64,000 nt of DNA, taken from Phocaeicola salanitronis DSM 18170. Lineage in GTDB: Bacteria; Bacteroidota; Bacteroidia; Bacteroidales; Bacteroidaceae. Shown piece by piece: positions 17,708-25,419 of the stretch. The DNA is taken from the NCBI RefSeq assembly GCF_000190575.1, contig NC_015164.1:1116001-1180000 (forward strand). Reading direction: 5' to 3'. The position numbers and the translations under genes were made by a program. The notes beneath the pieces were generated by a model, which worked only from the letters and a program-made list of their open reading frames with translations, made no database searches and had not been told where the DNA came from. Each line of letters starts with the position of its first letter. The stretch's first letter is position 1.

Positions 17708-18835
17708 TTAATTCTTATACGTAAAGACAAAGATATGAGAAAGGCGGTTGCCCACCTTTGTCAGTTGGGCAGAAAAAATAAATGAACGGAAAAGAGAGGC
17801 ATGACGAGCCACAAACCTCGGCAAATAGGGCTTATAACAAGCGATGCTGTCTTTTATCTCATCCATATCCGCAACGAATATAAACGAAGCGTCATGCGAT
17901 AAGTTTGAAACACACTCCTCGAAAAGTGTATGCTGGGGAAGAGCGGTAATCTTCGAGATGCAGGAGTCTACTTCAGCCTGTCCCGATAATGCCAATACCC
18001 CTTTCTCTGCCAAAGGAGCAATCCGGTCTAATTCCGCAATGACATGCGTCCTGCACGAATCCGGAATCATCATCGAGCCGCTTAAATAAAAGACCTCGCT
18101 GCTCAGATGGATATCGAAACTGCTCCAGCAATGTACATGTCCCTTCACCAGCACAGGCAATGAAGCCGTATGCCCATACAATGTCATAAAATTGGCAGCT
18201 TTCGACTCGTAACCTTCCATAAACACCTCATCTCTCAACAAAGAAAGTTCCTCTTTCTTCGCGTCAATCACCCGCTCTATCAGATTCTTCTGGTAACTCA
18301 CGACACAAAAGCCTTTCCCGCAGTACGTGGAAATAAACTCGCCGTTATCCAAGGCATAAATATCAATGTCTTCTCCCCGGTAAGAATCTTTCTTCGGGAC
18401 AAACTTCATTTCTTTTTTCTGCATCATCTTCTGCAAAAAAGCCTTTCCGGAACTGTGTGTCTGAAAATACATGACCACATTACGGGCAGAAAGCGGATAA
18501 TGAAAACTCATCATCATCCGGTCAATGCCATTACTCAAACGATGTACGGTACTATCCGAAGCCGCAAAAAGATTACCAAACACAATGGGAAACAACCCGC
18601 TTTTCTGAATCGTATCCAATTGCATGGCATACGCAGCTTGAGGAAACTCATTAATCAAGAAATCAGCATTATCTGTTTCCAAGACAGCGGCACAATCCGC
18701 CGGAACAAAAGACAATAAATCGACATTCTTCCCCCTATCTGCCATATTCAGCTGGATAAAGCCATAAACTCCAACACCGATGCAGAACAGGATAATAGAA
18801 ACAATAACACCTACCTTGCCGACCATATTATTCAT
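17708..18835 (-). CDS. membrane-anchored protein of unknown function (DUF3352-like)
   Basis: A 375-residue protein with one N-terminal transmembrane helix (about residues 6-27: VIVSIILFCIGVGVYGFI) and a large periplasmic domain starting LLSFVPADCAAVLETDNADFLI. An opening of the type PADxxAVLE is seen in DUF3352-like proteins, but I cannot confirm the family. I chose the ATG at 18835 (MNNMVGK), which puts the helix at the N-terminus and lies 9 nt after a -7 box (TATATTTG). No operon partner. Function unknown. Confidence 0.65.
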   Translation of the reverse strand: MNNMVGKVGVIVSIILFCIGVGVYGFIQLNMADRGKNVDLLSFVPADCAAVLETDNADFLINEFPQAAYAMQLDTIQKSGLFPIVFGNLFAASDSTVHRLSNGIDRMMMSFHYPLSARNVVMYFQTHSSGKAFLQKMMQKKEMKFVPKKDSYRGEDIDIYALDNGEFISTYCGKGFCVVSYQKNLIERVIDAKKEELSLLRDEVFMEGYESKAANFMTLYGHTASLPVLVKGHVHCWSSFDIHLSSEVFYLSGSMMIPDSCRTHVIAELDRIAPLAEKGVLALSGQAEVDSCISKITALPQHTLFEECVSNLSHDASFIFVADMDEIKDSIACYKPYLPRFVARHASLFRSFIFSAQLTKVGNRLSHIFVFTYKN

Positions 18836-18844
18836 ATTTTTTTG

Positions 18845-18852
18845 CAAATATA
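18845..18852 (-). promoter_or_regulatory. -7 box of the 17708-18835 gene
   Basis: TATATTTG on the minus strand only 9 nt before the chosen ATG. The mRNA would have almost no leader. Confidence 0.5.
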
Positions 18853-18938
18853 GGCAATTATTTAAAAAAGACAAATAAATGAGGGAGAATAAAATAAGAA
18901 AGAGGAAATTCCTTGCAGAAAATCCTCTTCCTTTTACG

Positions 18939-19013
18939 GGTGATTAGTGGGACTCGAACCCACGACATTCAGAACCACAATCTGACGCTCTAACCAACTG
19001 AACTATAATCACC
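18939..19013 (-). tRNA. tRNA-His(GTG), copy 2
   Basis: A cloverleaf on the minus strand. The acceptor stem is GTGATTA/TAATCAC with the histidine-specific extra G at -1 facing C73. The anticodon stem TCAGA/TCTGA encloses the loop TTGTGGT (anticodon GTG), and the T arm has GGTTCGAGTCC. CCA is not encoded. It is 22 nt downstream of an almost identical copy in the same transcript. Confidence 0.95.
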
Positions 19014-19035
19014 ATTTTAAACTTACTCAAGAAAG

Positions 19036-19110
19036 GGTGACTAGTGGGACTCGAACCCACGACATTCAGAACCACAATCTGACGCTCTAACCAACTGAAC
19101 TATAGTCACC
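19036..19110 (-). tRNA. tRNA-His(GTG), copy 1
   Basis: Same structure as the tandem copy but with acceptor stem GTGACTA/TAGTCAC. The fifth pair is C-G instead of U-A, a compensatory change. Promoter box TACCTTTG lies at 19139-19146. CCA is not encoded. Confidence 0.95.
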
Positions 19111-19138
19111 GTATTGGTTACCCTTTCAAAAGCGAGTG

Positions 19139-19146
19139 CAAAGGTA
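19139..19146 (-). promoter_or_regulatory. -7 box of the tRNA-His pair
   Basis: TACCTTTG on the minus strand, 28 nt before the 5' end of the first tRNA-His. Confidence 0.55.
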
Positions 19147-19177
19147 TGAAATTATTTTGAATCTGCAAACTTTTCCA

Positions 19178-20302
19178 TCATTTTCTTTCTAAAAAGTATT
19201 CATAAATCCCTTTTGTATACTGTTTGAAGAACTTCCGCACATTGCCTAAGAACAAATCCATGCGGCTTTTCTCCACGCCATTCAGCTTTTCAGGCCTGAC
19301 GTCCGAAGGATAAACCGTAAAATTACGCTTGCCGCTCAATGCCGGACGTGAAGTCCATACGAACGAATAACCGCAACCGGCAAGCTGTGCTCTTCCCGGC
19401 GACTTCTTTAAGAGAAGCTTGACCATCATTCCCCCGTCGGTATGCACACGGCTCATATTGGAAATGAAATTTCCTAATGAATAAACGACGACATGGGGAA
19501 CCTTATCGGGCAATGTATCTACTATTTCTACCGGCTGTACTACATGAGGATGCGAGCCAATCACATGATCCACTCCCAACGACAACATCCACTCCGCCAG
19601 TTCACGATCCGAAACTTCCGGCAACAATTCATATTCTATTCCCCAATGCATGCAAGCAATGATGGCATCGGGCTTCATCTGCCTTGCCGACAAAATGTCC
19701 TTCCGGATTTGCTCCCGGTCTATCCGATTGACAATCGCCGGATAATCCACCGGTATGCCATTCGTTCCGTAAGTATAATTAAGGAATGCTATGCGGAAAC
19801 CTTTTTTCCCGACCAATAACGGATAACGCTTCACCCTCTCCAATGAATCCCGATAAATGCCGGCATAATCCATTCCCAACGAATCGAACATTTCCACCGT
19901 TCGCACCAACCCTCTCGTCCCTCTGTCCAAACAATGGTTATTGGCAGCCAACAACACATCAAATCCGGCATTACGCATGGCATACAGCCATTCATCGGGA
20001 GCACTGAAAGCCGGATAGCCCGAGTAAGGCCTCCCGCCTAAAGGAACTTCCAGATTACCTATTGCAATATCCGCTTTCCTTATCTCGGCATCCACCTCTG
20101 CAAAACAGGGAGCATAGTCAAAAGTCCCATCAGGCTGACGGGCTGCATCAAGTTGGGCATCATGCTGCATCAAATCACCTACAAAAAGCAACGACAAGGA
20201 ATCGCCCTGCCCTGCCGCATACACACAAGGCAGCACAAGCACTTCTATCAGTAGAAATGCCCATGCTGCCTTACGCATCCTTCGACGGATATTCTCCTCC
20301 AT
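19178..20302 (-). CDS. CapA-like (PGA_cap) metallophosphatase family protein
   Basis: A 374-residue protein with an N-terminal basic/hydrophobic signal or anchor (RRRMRKAAWAFLLIEVLVLPC) and the calcineurin-like CapA domain: FVGDLMQHD, IGNLEVPLGG, AANNHCLDRG, ACMHWGIEYE, IGSHPHVVQP and YSLGNFISN are all intact. CapA relatives act in poly-gamma-glutamate or capsule-type polymer assembly; in Bacteroides the role is not established. The ATG at 20302 is preferred because the frame upstream would run into folD and adds no signal. The gene starts 8 nt after folD and is co-transcribed with it. Confidence 0.82.
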   Translation of the reverse strand: MEENIRRRMRKAAWAFLLIEVLVLPCVYAAGQGDSLSLLFVGDLMQHDAQLDAARQPDGTFDYAPCFAEVDAEIRKADIAIGNLEVPLGGRPYSGYPAFSAPDEWLYAMRNAGFDVLLAANNHCLDRGTRGLVRTVEMFDSLGMDYAGIYRDSLERVKRYPLLVGKKGFRIAFLNYTYGTNGIPVDYPAIVNRIDREQIRKDILSARQMKPDAIIACMHWGIEYELLPEVSDRELAEWMLSLGVDHVIGSHPHVVQPVEIVDTLPDKVPHVVVYSLGNFISNMSRVHTDGGMMVKLLLKKSPGRAQLAGCGYSFVWTSRPALSGKRNFTVYPSDVRPEKLNGVEKSRMDLFLGNVRKFFKQYTKGIYEYFLERK

Positions 20303-20310
20303 ATCGGCGG

Positions 20311-21192
20311 TTATTGGTAAATCGCTTTCTTGCCAGCAAGCAATGTATTCCGCATCAACGAAACAATGGTCATCGGACCTACCCCACCCGGAACCGGAGT
20401 GATAAACGAACACTTCGGAGACACTTCGTCAAACTTCACATCACCGGTCAACTTAAAGCCAGACTTCTTTGTCGCATCCGGCACACGCGTCGTACCTACA
20501 TCAATAACTACGGCTCCTTCTTTCACCATATCCGCCTTCACAAAATTGGGCTGCCCCATAGCGGCTATAATAATATCCGCCTCGCGGCATTCCTTTACCA
20601 AATCCTTGCTACGGCTATGGCAGACGGTCACGGTAGCATCCCCCGGATAACTTTTCTGCATCATCAGCATCGCCATCGGCTTGCCTACAATGTTGCTTCG
20701 TCCCAATACGACGCACTTCTTACCCTGGGTTTCGATTTGATAGCGCTTCAACAACTCCAAAATTCCGTTCGGCGTAGCAGAAATATAACACGGGAGCCCG
20801 ATAGACATGCGCCCCACATTAATCGGATGGAAACCGTCTACATCTTTCCGGTAATCAATCATTTCTATCACTTTCTGTTCCGAAATATGTTCCGGCAAAG
20901 GAAGCTGCACAATAAACCCGTCGATATCATCATCTTCATTCAGTTCGCGCACCTTTGCCAACAGCTCTTCTTCGGTCACATCGCTTTCATAACGAATCAA
21001 AGTCGACTTAAACCCGCATACCTCGCATGCCTTTACTTTCGAAGCCACATACGTCTCGCTTCCGCCGTCATGTCCTACTAAAATAGCAGCTAAGTGCGGA
21101 CGCTTTCCGCCTTTCGCCACAATATCCGCCACTTCCGCCGCAATTTCCTGCTTGATTTGTTCAGAAATGGCTTTTCCGTCAATCAATGTCAT
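20311..21192 (-). CDS. folD: bifunctional methylenetetrahydrofolate dehydrogenase/cyclohydrolase
   Basis: A 293-residue cytoplasmic enzyme that interconverts 5,10-methylene-THF, 5,10-methenyl-THF and 10-formyl-THF with NADP. The catalytic block is [12 protein letters not shown] with Y48 and K52. [12 protein letters not shown] and KDVDGFHP are the folate-binding blocks, [11 protein letters not shown] the nucleotide-binding motif and [10 protein letters not shown] the C-terminal signature. The ATG at 21192 is used since the frame upstream opens with GTG. First gene of an operon with the CapA-like gene. Confidence 0.96.
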   Translation of the reverse strand: MTLIDGKAISEQIKQEIAAEVADIVAKGGKRPHLAAILVGHDGGSETYVASKVKACEVCGFKSTLIRYESDVTEEELLAKVRELNEDDDIDGFIVQLPLPEHISEQKVIEMIDYRKDVDGFHPINVGRMSIGLPCYISATPNGILELLKRYQIETQGKKCVVLGRSNIVGKPMAMLMMQKSYPGDATVTVCHSRSKDLVKECREADIIIAAMGQPNFVKADMVKEGAVVIDVGTTRVPDATKKSGFKLTGDVKFDEVSPKCSFITPVPGGVGPMTIVSLMRNTLLAGKKAIYQ

Positions 21193-21225
21193 AGTCACTC
21201 TTGTTTTTAAATATTATAATGCTAA

Positions 21226-21233
21226 CAAATGTA
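21226..21233 (-). promoter_or_regulatory. -7 box of folD
   Basis: TACATTTG on the minus strand, 33 nt before the folD ATG. Confidence 0.55.
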
Positions 21234-21321
21234 ACATTTTCTATCCACTTATTCAGGCTTCCCCGCCTGTTTATGTTTTATTAACAAGCAGAAGAACACT
21301 TCAAACAAGAAAAAGGCAGGC

Positions 21322-22353
21322 TCAATTCACCAGTTCCTCATAAACATTCCGCCCTCTGACCTTCGCCTGCCACAATATACTGAATTTATACCGCCCGGCA
21401 ATCTCATCACATACACTTTTCTGAAGATTTTCCTGTCTGTCAGCTTCAAAAAGCGGCCGCATCCTTACATATTCCTTCCGTGCCCGCAATACCGCACGAC
21501 AATTCGCTATATCCCCCTTCAAGATAAAAAAGCAAGCGGCTAAATCATCCAAGACTTTCCTTACGCACATAACCCGTTTCAATTCGCGGGAAGGCAAATT
21601 CTTATAAAGCATCAACAAATTGTTCCGGAAATTAAGGAACGTCTTATGCGGGTTCTCTTTTTTCAATGTTGCTCCACCCACGTGGTACACTTCACTTGCC
21701 GGCAAACACACTATCTGATACCCACGGCTGCGCAGACGCCAGCATAAATCAATCTCTTCCATGTGGGCAAAAAAACGTCCGTCCAACCCGCCGGCTTCGC
21801 GATAAACAGCCAGCCGAATCATCAGTGCCGCTCCGGTAGCCCAAAACACAGGCGTAACCCAATCATACTGACCGCGGTCTTCCTCCACCGAGTCGAAAAT
21901 ACGCCCCCGGCAAAACGGATATCCATATTTATCGATAAACCCGCCTGCAGCTCCAGCATATTCAAAACGCGTCTTCTCACGCCAGCTCAAGATTTTCGGC
22001 TGGCAAGCGACCACTTCCGGATGAGCATCCATATACTCCACCATCAATGACAACCAGTTTTTCGCCACTTCCACATCACTATTCAACAACACTACATATT
22101 CAGCCTCAACTTGCTCCAAGGCTTTATTGTATCCATCTGCAAATCCGTAGTTCCGGTCCAGACGAATCAAACGGACGGATGGAAATTCTTTCTCCACGAT
22201 TTGACAAGACGCATCGGTCGAAGCATTGTCTGCCACATAAACAGCGATTCCTTCTCCTTGCGAAAACATCAGCACGGACGGCAAAAAACGGCGAAGCACC
22301 TCCGCCCCATTCCAATTCAATATAACTACAGCTACTTTTAATTTATCATTCAT
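21322..22353 (-). CDS. family 2 glycosyltransferase
   Basis: A 343-residue GT2 enzyme. The N-terminal GT-A domain shows VVILNWNG, the nucleotide-binding VADNASTD, NYGFADGYN, the metal-binding LLNSDVEV (DxD-like SD), a WATGAALMIR acceptor block and HMEEIDLCWR (ED catalytic region). The organisation resembles rhamnosyltransferase-like members that build cell-surface polysaccharides. The C-terminal ~100 residues are helical and basic, probably membrane-peripheral. No polysaccharide cluster surrounds it, so its product is unclear. Confidence 0.85.
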   Translation of the reverse strand: MNDKLKVAVVILNWNGAEVLRRFLPSVLMFSQGEGIAVYVADNASTDASCQIVEKEFPSVRLIRLDRNYGFADGYNKALEQVEAEYVVLLNSDVEVAKNWLSLMVEYMDAHPEVVACQPKILSWREKTRFEYAGAAGGFIDKYGYPFCRGRIFDSVEEDRGQYDWVTPVFWATGAALMIRLAVYREAGGLDGRFFAHMEEIDLCWRLRSRGYQIVCLPASEVYHVGGATLKKENPHKTFLNFRNNLLMLYKNLPSRELKRVMCVRKVLDDLAACFFILKGDIANCRAVLRARKEYVRMRPLFEADRQENLQKSVCDEIAGRYKFSILWQAKVRGRNVYEELVN

Positions 22354-22375
22354 TTTTCCCTATTTTATCTTTTTG

Positions 22376-22556
22376 AATATCCGCAAAATGCCCATAGTAT
22401 AAAAGGGAGTTAGAAGGAGTTATGCCTCCGGCAGGAGTTAAATGCCAATAGTCCTGCTATGGCTCCCATGAGCAAAAGTATTGGCTTCTAACTCCTTTTA
22501 ACTCCCTGAAATAACTCCTTTTAACCCCTTATTGGGCAAAATGCGGACATTCATTT
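22376..22556. repeat. nested intergenic inverted repeats
   Basis: The outer arms gaatatccgcaaaatgccca and (inverted) tgggcaaaatgcggacattc enclose a second inverted repeat made of gggagttagaaggagtta and taactccttttaactccc. It fills almost all of the 299-nt gap between mtaB and the GT2 gene. No coding potential seen. Confidence 0.65.
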
Positions 22557-22652
22557 TATTCTTTAAATGAGGAAAAGCGTTTTTTACTGCTTCCGGAATG
22601 TTAAAACAATTTAAACATAAACGGTTGCGCAGGCAAGAATGAATACAAGCGT

Positions 22653-23969
22653 TCACATAAGCGTCCCTTGCAGCGCCGTTCCATCCGCATTAAAATCACC
22701 TAAACGCACCCGCACCATCTGATTGTCCAAGGCTTCATTCCGCTCTAACTCAACCCGAATGTAATTCGGAGTAAAGCCGTGCATCGGCATACCCGCTTTG
22801 GCATGTTCCACCAACACCGTAGCCTCCTGCCCGATATGCCGGGCATAAAAAGCGTGCGTTTTCTCTTCAGACAAGGCAAGCAAACGCTGGCTGCGCGCAT
22901 GTTTGTCTTCCGGAGAAACCACATAATCAATCTTCAATGCCTGAGTGCCGGGACGTTCCGAATAACTGAACACATGAAGTTGCGTAACGTCCAATCCCTG
23001 AATAAATTCGTACGCCTTTTCAAAATATTCCGGTGTCTCTCCCCGTGTACCGACAATCACATCCACTCCGATAAATGCATCGGGCATATACGACTTGATA
23101 GTGTGCACTTTGGAAGCGAACAGCTGGGTATCATATCTCCGGCGCATCAGCTTCAGCACTTCGTCACATCCGGATTGCAAGGGTATATGGAAATGAGGCA
23201 TAAACCGTTTCGATTGAGCTACAAACGCAATAATCTCATCGGTCAACAAGTTCGGTTCAATCGAAGAGATACGGTACCGCTCGATTCCCTCCACCTTATC
23301 CAGTGCCTGAACCAGACTGAAAAATGTCTCGCCCGTAGTTTTCCCGAAATCTCCGATATTCACACCGGTCAAGACAATTTCTTTTCCGCCTTCTTCCGCC
23401 ACCTGACGTGCCTGTTCAACCAAATCGGCTATCTTTCCGTTCCGGCTTCTTCCGCGGGCAAAAGGAATCGTGCAATACGAGCAGAAGTAATCGCATCCGT
23501 CCTGCACCTTCAGAAAATAACGGGTACGGTCTCCTCTCGAACACGAAGGGACAAATGTACGGATGTCTTTTACAGCAGTCGTTACAGCTTCGCCGTGCGC
23601 ATGTTTTTCCAAATTACCTAAATATTTCATCAAGTCGCCCTTCTGCTCGGCACCCAATACCAAATCCACCCCTTCGATATCAGCGACCTGCTCCGGCTTC
23701 AGCTGAGCATAACATCCCATCACTACCACAAAAGCACCGGGATGGTTTTTCACCAGCCGATGAATGGCTTGCCGGCATTTCTTGTCAGCCACCTCCGTTA
23801 CCGAACAGGTATTGACGATGCAAATATCCGCCTTCTCTCCGGGTCGCACGGTACGCACTCCCGCTTCTTTCAGCATCTTCCCGACAGTAGAAGTCTCCGC
23901 AAAATTCAGCTTGCATCCCAAGGTATAATACACCGCTTTCTTATTTTGAAAAATAGTCGTATCTATCAT
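22653..23969 (-). CDS. mtaB: tRNA t6A37 methylthiotransferase MtaB
   Basis: A 438-residue radical-SAM enzyme that adds a methylthio group to N6-threonylcarbamoyladenosine-37 in tRNAs reading ANN codons. Three N-terminal cysteines for the auxiliary Fe-S cluster are at C19, C55 and C86. The radical-SAM triad C159-x3-C163-x2-C166 lies in GCDYFCSYC, followed by PFARGRSR. The C-terminal TRAM-like domain begins near residue 370. Early motif YTLGCKLN separates MtaB from MiaB and RimO. The ATG at 23969 is chosen: it gives the family N-terminus and is 23 nt after a -7 box. The frame further upstream lies within a MITE. Confidence 0.92.
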   Translation of the reverse strand: MIDTTIFQNKKAVYYTLGCKLNFAETSTVGKMLKEAGVRTVRPGEKADICIVNTCSVTEVADKKCRQAIHRLVKNHPGAFVVVMGCYAQLKPEQVADIEGVDLVLGAEQKGDLMKYLGNLEKHAHGEAVTTAVKDIRTFVPSCSRGDRTRYFLKVQDGCDYFCSYCTIPFARGRSRNGKIADLVEQARQVAEEGGKEIVLTGVNIGDFGKTTGETFFSLVQALDKVEGIERYRISSIEPNLLTDEIIAFVAQSKRFMPHFHIPLQSGCDEVLKLMRRRYDTQLFASKVHTIKSYMPDAFIGVDVIVGTRGETPEYFEKAYEFIQGLDVTQLHVFSYSERPGTQALKIDYVVSPEDKHARSQRLLALSEEKTHAFYARHIGQEATVLVEHAKAGMPMHGFTPNYIRVELERNEALDNQMVRVRLGDFNADGTALQGTLM

Positions 23970-23992
23970 ATATAATATAATGTAATTCGCTG

Positions 23993-24000
23993 CAAAGTTA
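23993..24000 (-). promoter_or_regulatory. -7 box of mtaB
   Basis: TAACTTTG on the minus strand, supporting the start at 23969. Confidence 0.6.
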
Positions 24001-24080
24001 CTCAATCTCGCCGGAATAATCGAGCAAAACCGATAGAAAGCTGATACCTTCACTCCGAAAAGTTGCATAAAACGTTTTTC

Positions 24081-24260
24081 TAAGAGCCTGTTTAAATTTT
24101 CCAATAAAGTAATATTCTATCAGGTTCTTTTACGTTTGTTTCCGGTCTGTTTCCCCGATTTTATTCGTCAGATAGCCCGCTATCCTCCTCATAAAATCAG
24201 AAAAACATCCTCGAAAACAATTCGAAAAATTAACCTAAGCAAAATTTAAACAGGCTCTTA
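24081..24260. mobile_element. MITE-like element, copy C (180 bp)
   Basis: Perfect 20-bp terminal inverted repeats TAAGAGCCTGTTTAAATTTT face inward. The interior carries the core cgtcagatagcccgctatc plus tcctcat (24166-24190), shared with the elements at 39664 and 48581. There is no coding capacity. It directly abuts a degraded relative on the right. Confidence 0.75.
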
Positions 24261-24420
24261 GAAATTGTTTTGAATTTCCCCAAAAAGTTTTTCTCGCTTT
24301 GATGTATTCGTTTTCGTGTGTGCCTTGGGTGATTTCTGGCTCCTTACTCTGCTTCCGTTTTCCGATAGACGATTAGTCTTATTTGGAGACCGGGAAGCAC
24401 AGAATTTACAAAACATTGAA
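24261..24420. mobile_element. degraded MITE-like element, copy D
   Basis: The left end gaaattgttttgaatttccc, then aaaaagtttttct, cgttttcgtgtgtg and tgggtgattt, align with the left half of the 48581 element. The right half is heavily diverged and the right terminus cannot be set. Confidence 0.5.
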
Positions 24421-24542
24421 TAGCAATAAGATAAGCGCATATCTTAAAATAAATTGAAAATCATTTCGCAAGAAAATCTTTCCTAAAACATATTTTTTTG
24501 AAAAAAAATCCGTTTTCAAGAACAACGTATCAAAAAAGTCTA

Positions 24543-24550
24543 TATCTTTG
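24543..24550 (+). promoter_or_regulatory. -7 box of the small lipoprotein gene
   Basis: TATCTTTG, 52 nt before the ATG at 24603. Confidence 0.6.
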
Positions 24551-24602
24551 CAACGTTTTAAGAAGACAACATAAGTATTACAGATTTAAAAAAGCAAAGA
24601 AA

Positions 24603-24785
24603 ATGAAAAAATTAGTATTTTTGTTCGTAGCGTTCGCTGCTGTATCTTTCGCATCTTGTGGTAACAAAGCAGCTAATACTGAAGTTGCAACTGATTCTGT
24701 AGAAGAAGCAACTCCGGTTGTTGATTCAACAGCAGTTGATACTGTAGCAGTTGATTCAGCTGCAACTGATTCTGTTGCAGAATAA
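24603..24785 (+). CDS. 60-aa acidic repetitive lipoprotein
   Basis: A signal peptide with lipobox (VSFASC, Cys19) is followed by only 41 residues, made almost entirely of A, V, D, T, S and E with repeated units of the type VDSTAVDT. Codon use is biased to A/T-ending codons, as in highly expressed Bacteroides genes. It has its own -7 box and a strong terminator (24813-24846), so it is a compact single-gene unit. Such mini-lipoproteins are frequent in Bacteroides, and their function is unknown; an abundant surface or periplasmic spacer is one guess. The ATG at 24603 is preferred to an earlier in-frame GTG/TTG-type opening because it begins the signal peptide. Confidence 0.8.
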   Translation: MKKLVFLFVAFAAVSFASCGNKAANTEVATDSVEEATPVVDSTAVDTVAVDSAATDSVAE

Positions 24786-24812
24786 TTATCTCGAACAATT
24801 TAGAGAGAATTG

Positions 24813-24846
24813 AAAGTCTGTAAGCTCAGCCTACAGACTTTTTTTA
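24813..24846 (+). terminator. terminator of the small lipoprotein gene
   Basis: Hairpin AAGTCTGTA / TACAGACTT followed by a run of T. Confidence 0.9.
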
Positions 24847-25132
24847 TACCCTGCCGCCATCTTTTCCCCCTTCACAAACAGCCCCAATCTCTTCATCCGG
24901 CGTAAGCACGGCAGTTATAGCGATGATTTCCGTAGGAATTACCATTCGCTTTCATGCCACTTTTCTAAAATAAGACAAAAGCCGCACGCATCGGTCCGGA
25001 TAAGCTGTCATGTCCCCAGACGAACCTTGCTTAGCCTTTCCGCACCGTTTCTGTATAGGGCATGCAATGTGTATTTCTTAGAATGCTTACCGCTAACTAA
25101 CCACAACGTCAACATACAGGTTCAACAAAACT

Positions 25133-25173
25133 ATAGCGACTGTCACTATGAATCCAATAGTAACAGTCGCTAT
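25133..25173. repeat. 17-bp inverted repeat
   Basis: atagcgactgtcactat and its complement (one mismatch) are separated by 7 nt. It lies in the 634-nt gap 24786-25419, which otherwise holds the lipoprotein terminator and a small hairpin at 25339 and has no plausible gene. Confidence 0.55.
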
Positions 25174-25338
25174 CATTATATAGATATTTAATGACTGTAG
25201 TTTATCGAATGCTTACGGTGGGCAATACCCCGAAGATTGTCCGCAAACAGTTTTGCTCTGCCATAAAGTCCATCCTAAAAGGCGAAGCCGACGCGCATCC
25301 CTGCGAACCGGCTTCTGAGATTACTAATTAAAATATGT

Positions 25339-25356
25339 GCAGGGACGCTTCCCTGC
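25339..25356 (-). terminator. possible fimbrial operon terminator
   Basis: 7-bp stem GCAGGGA/TCCCTGC with a 4-nt loop, 64 nt after the last gene of the fimbrial operon. A U-rich stretch follows on the minus strand. Confidence 0.4.
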
Positions 25357-25419
25357 TATTGATAGAGATATATTTATTTTCACATTTAATGGGAATATCC
25401 AAACTTCAACCCACAATAC

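Noticed and set aside
20062..21081. 339-codon plus-strand frame over capA-like and folD
   Set aside because: Opposes two genes with complete family motifs, with composition typical of a shadow frame.
23970..24104. N-terminal extension of mtaB
   Set aside because: The added 45 residues lie over the promoter box and the end of a MITE, and the family N-terminus begins at 23969.
24498..24602. Upstream extension of the small lipoprotein
   Set aside because: It would precede the -7 box at 24543 and bury the signal peptide.
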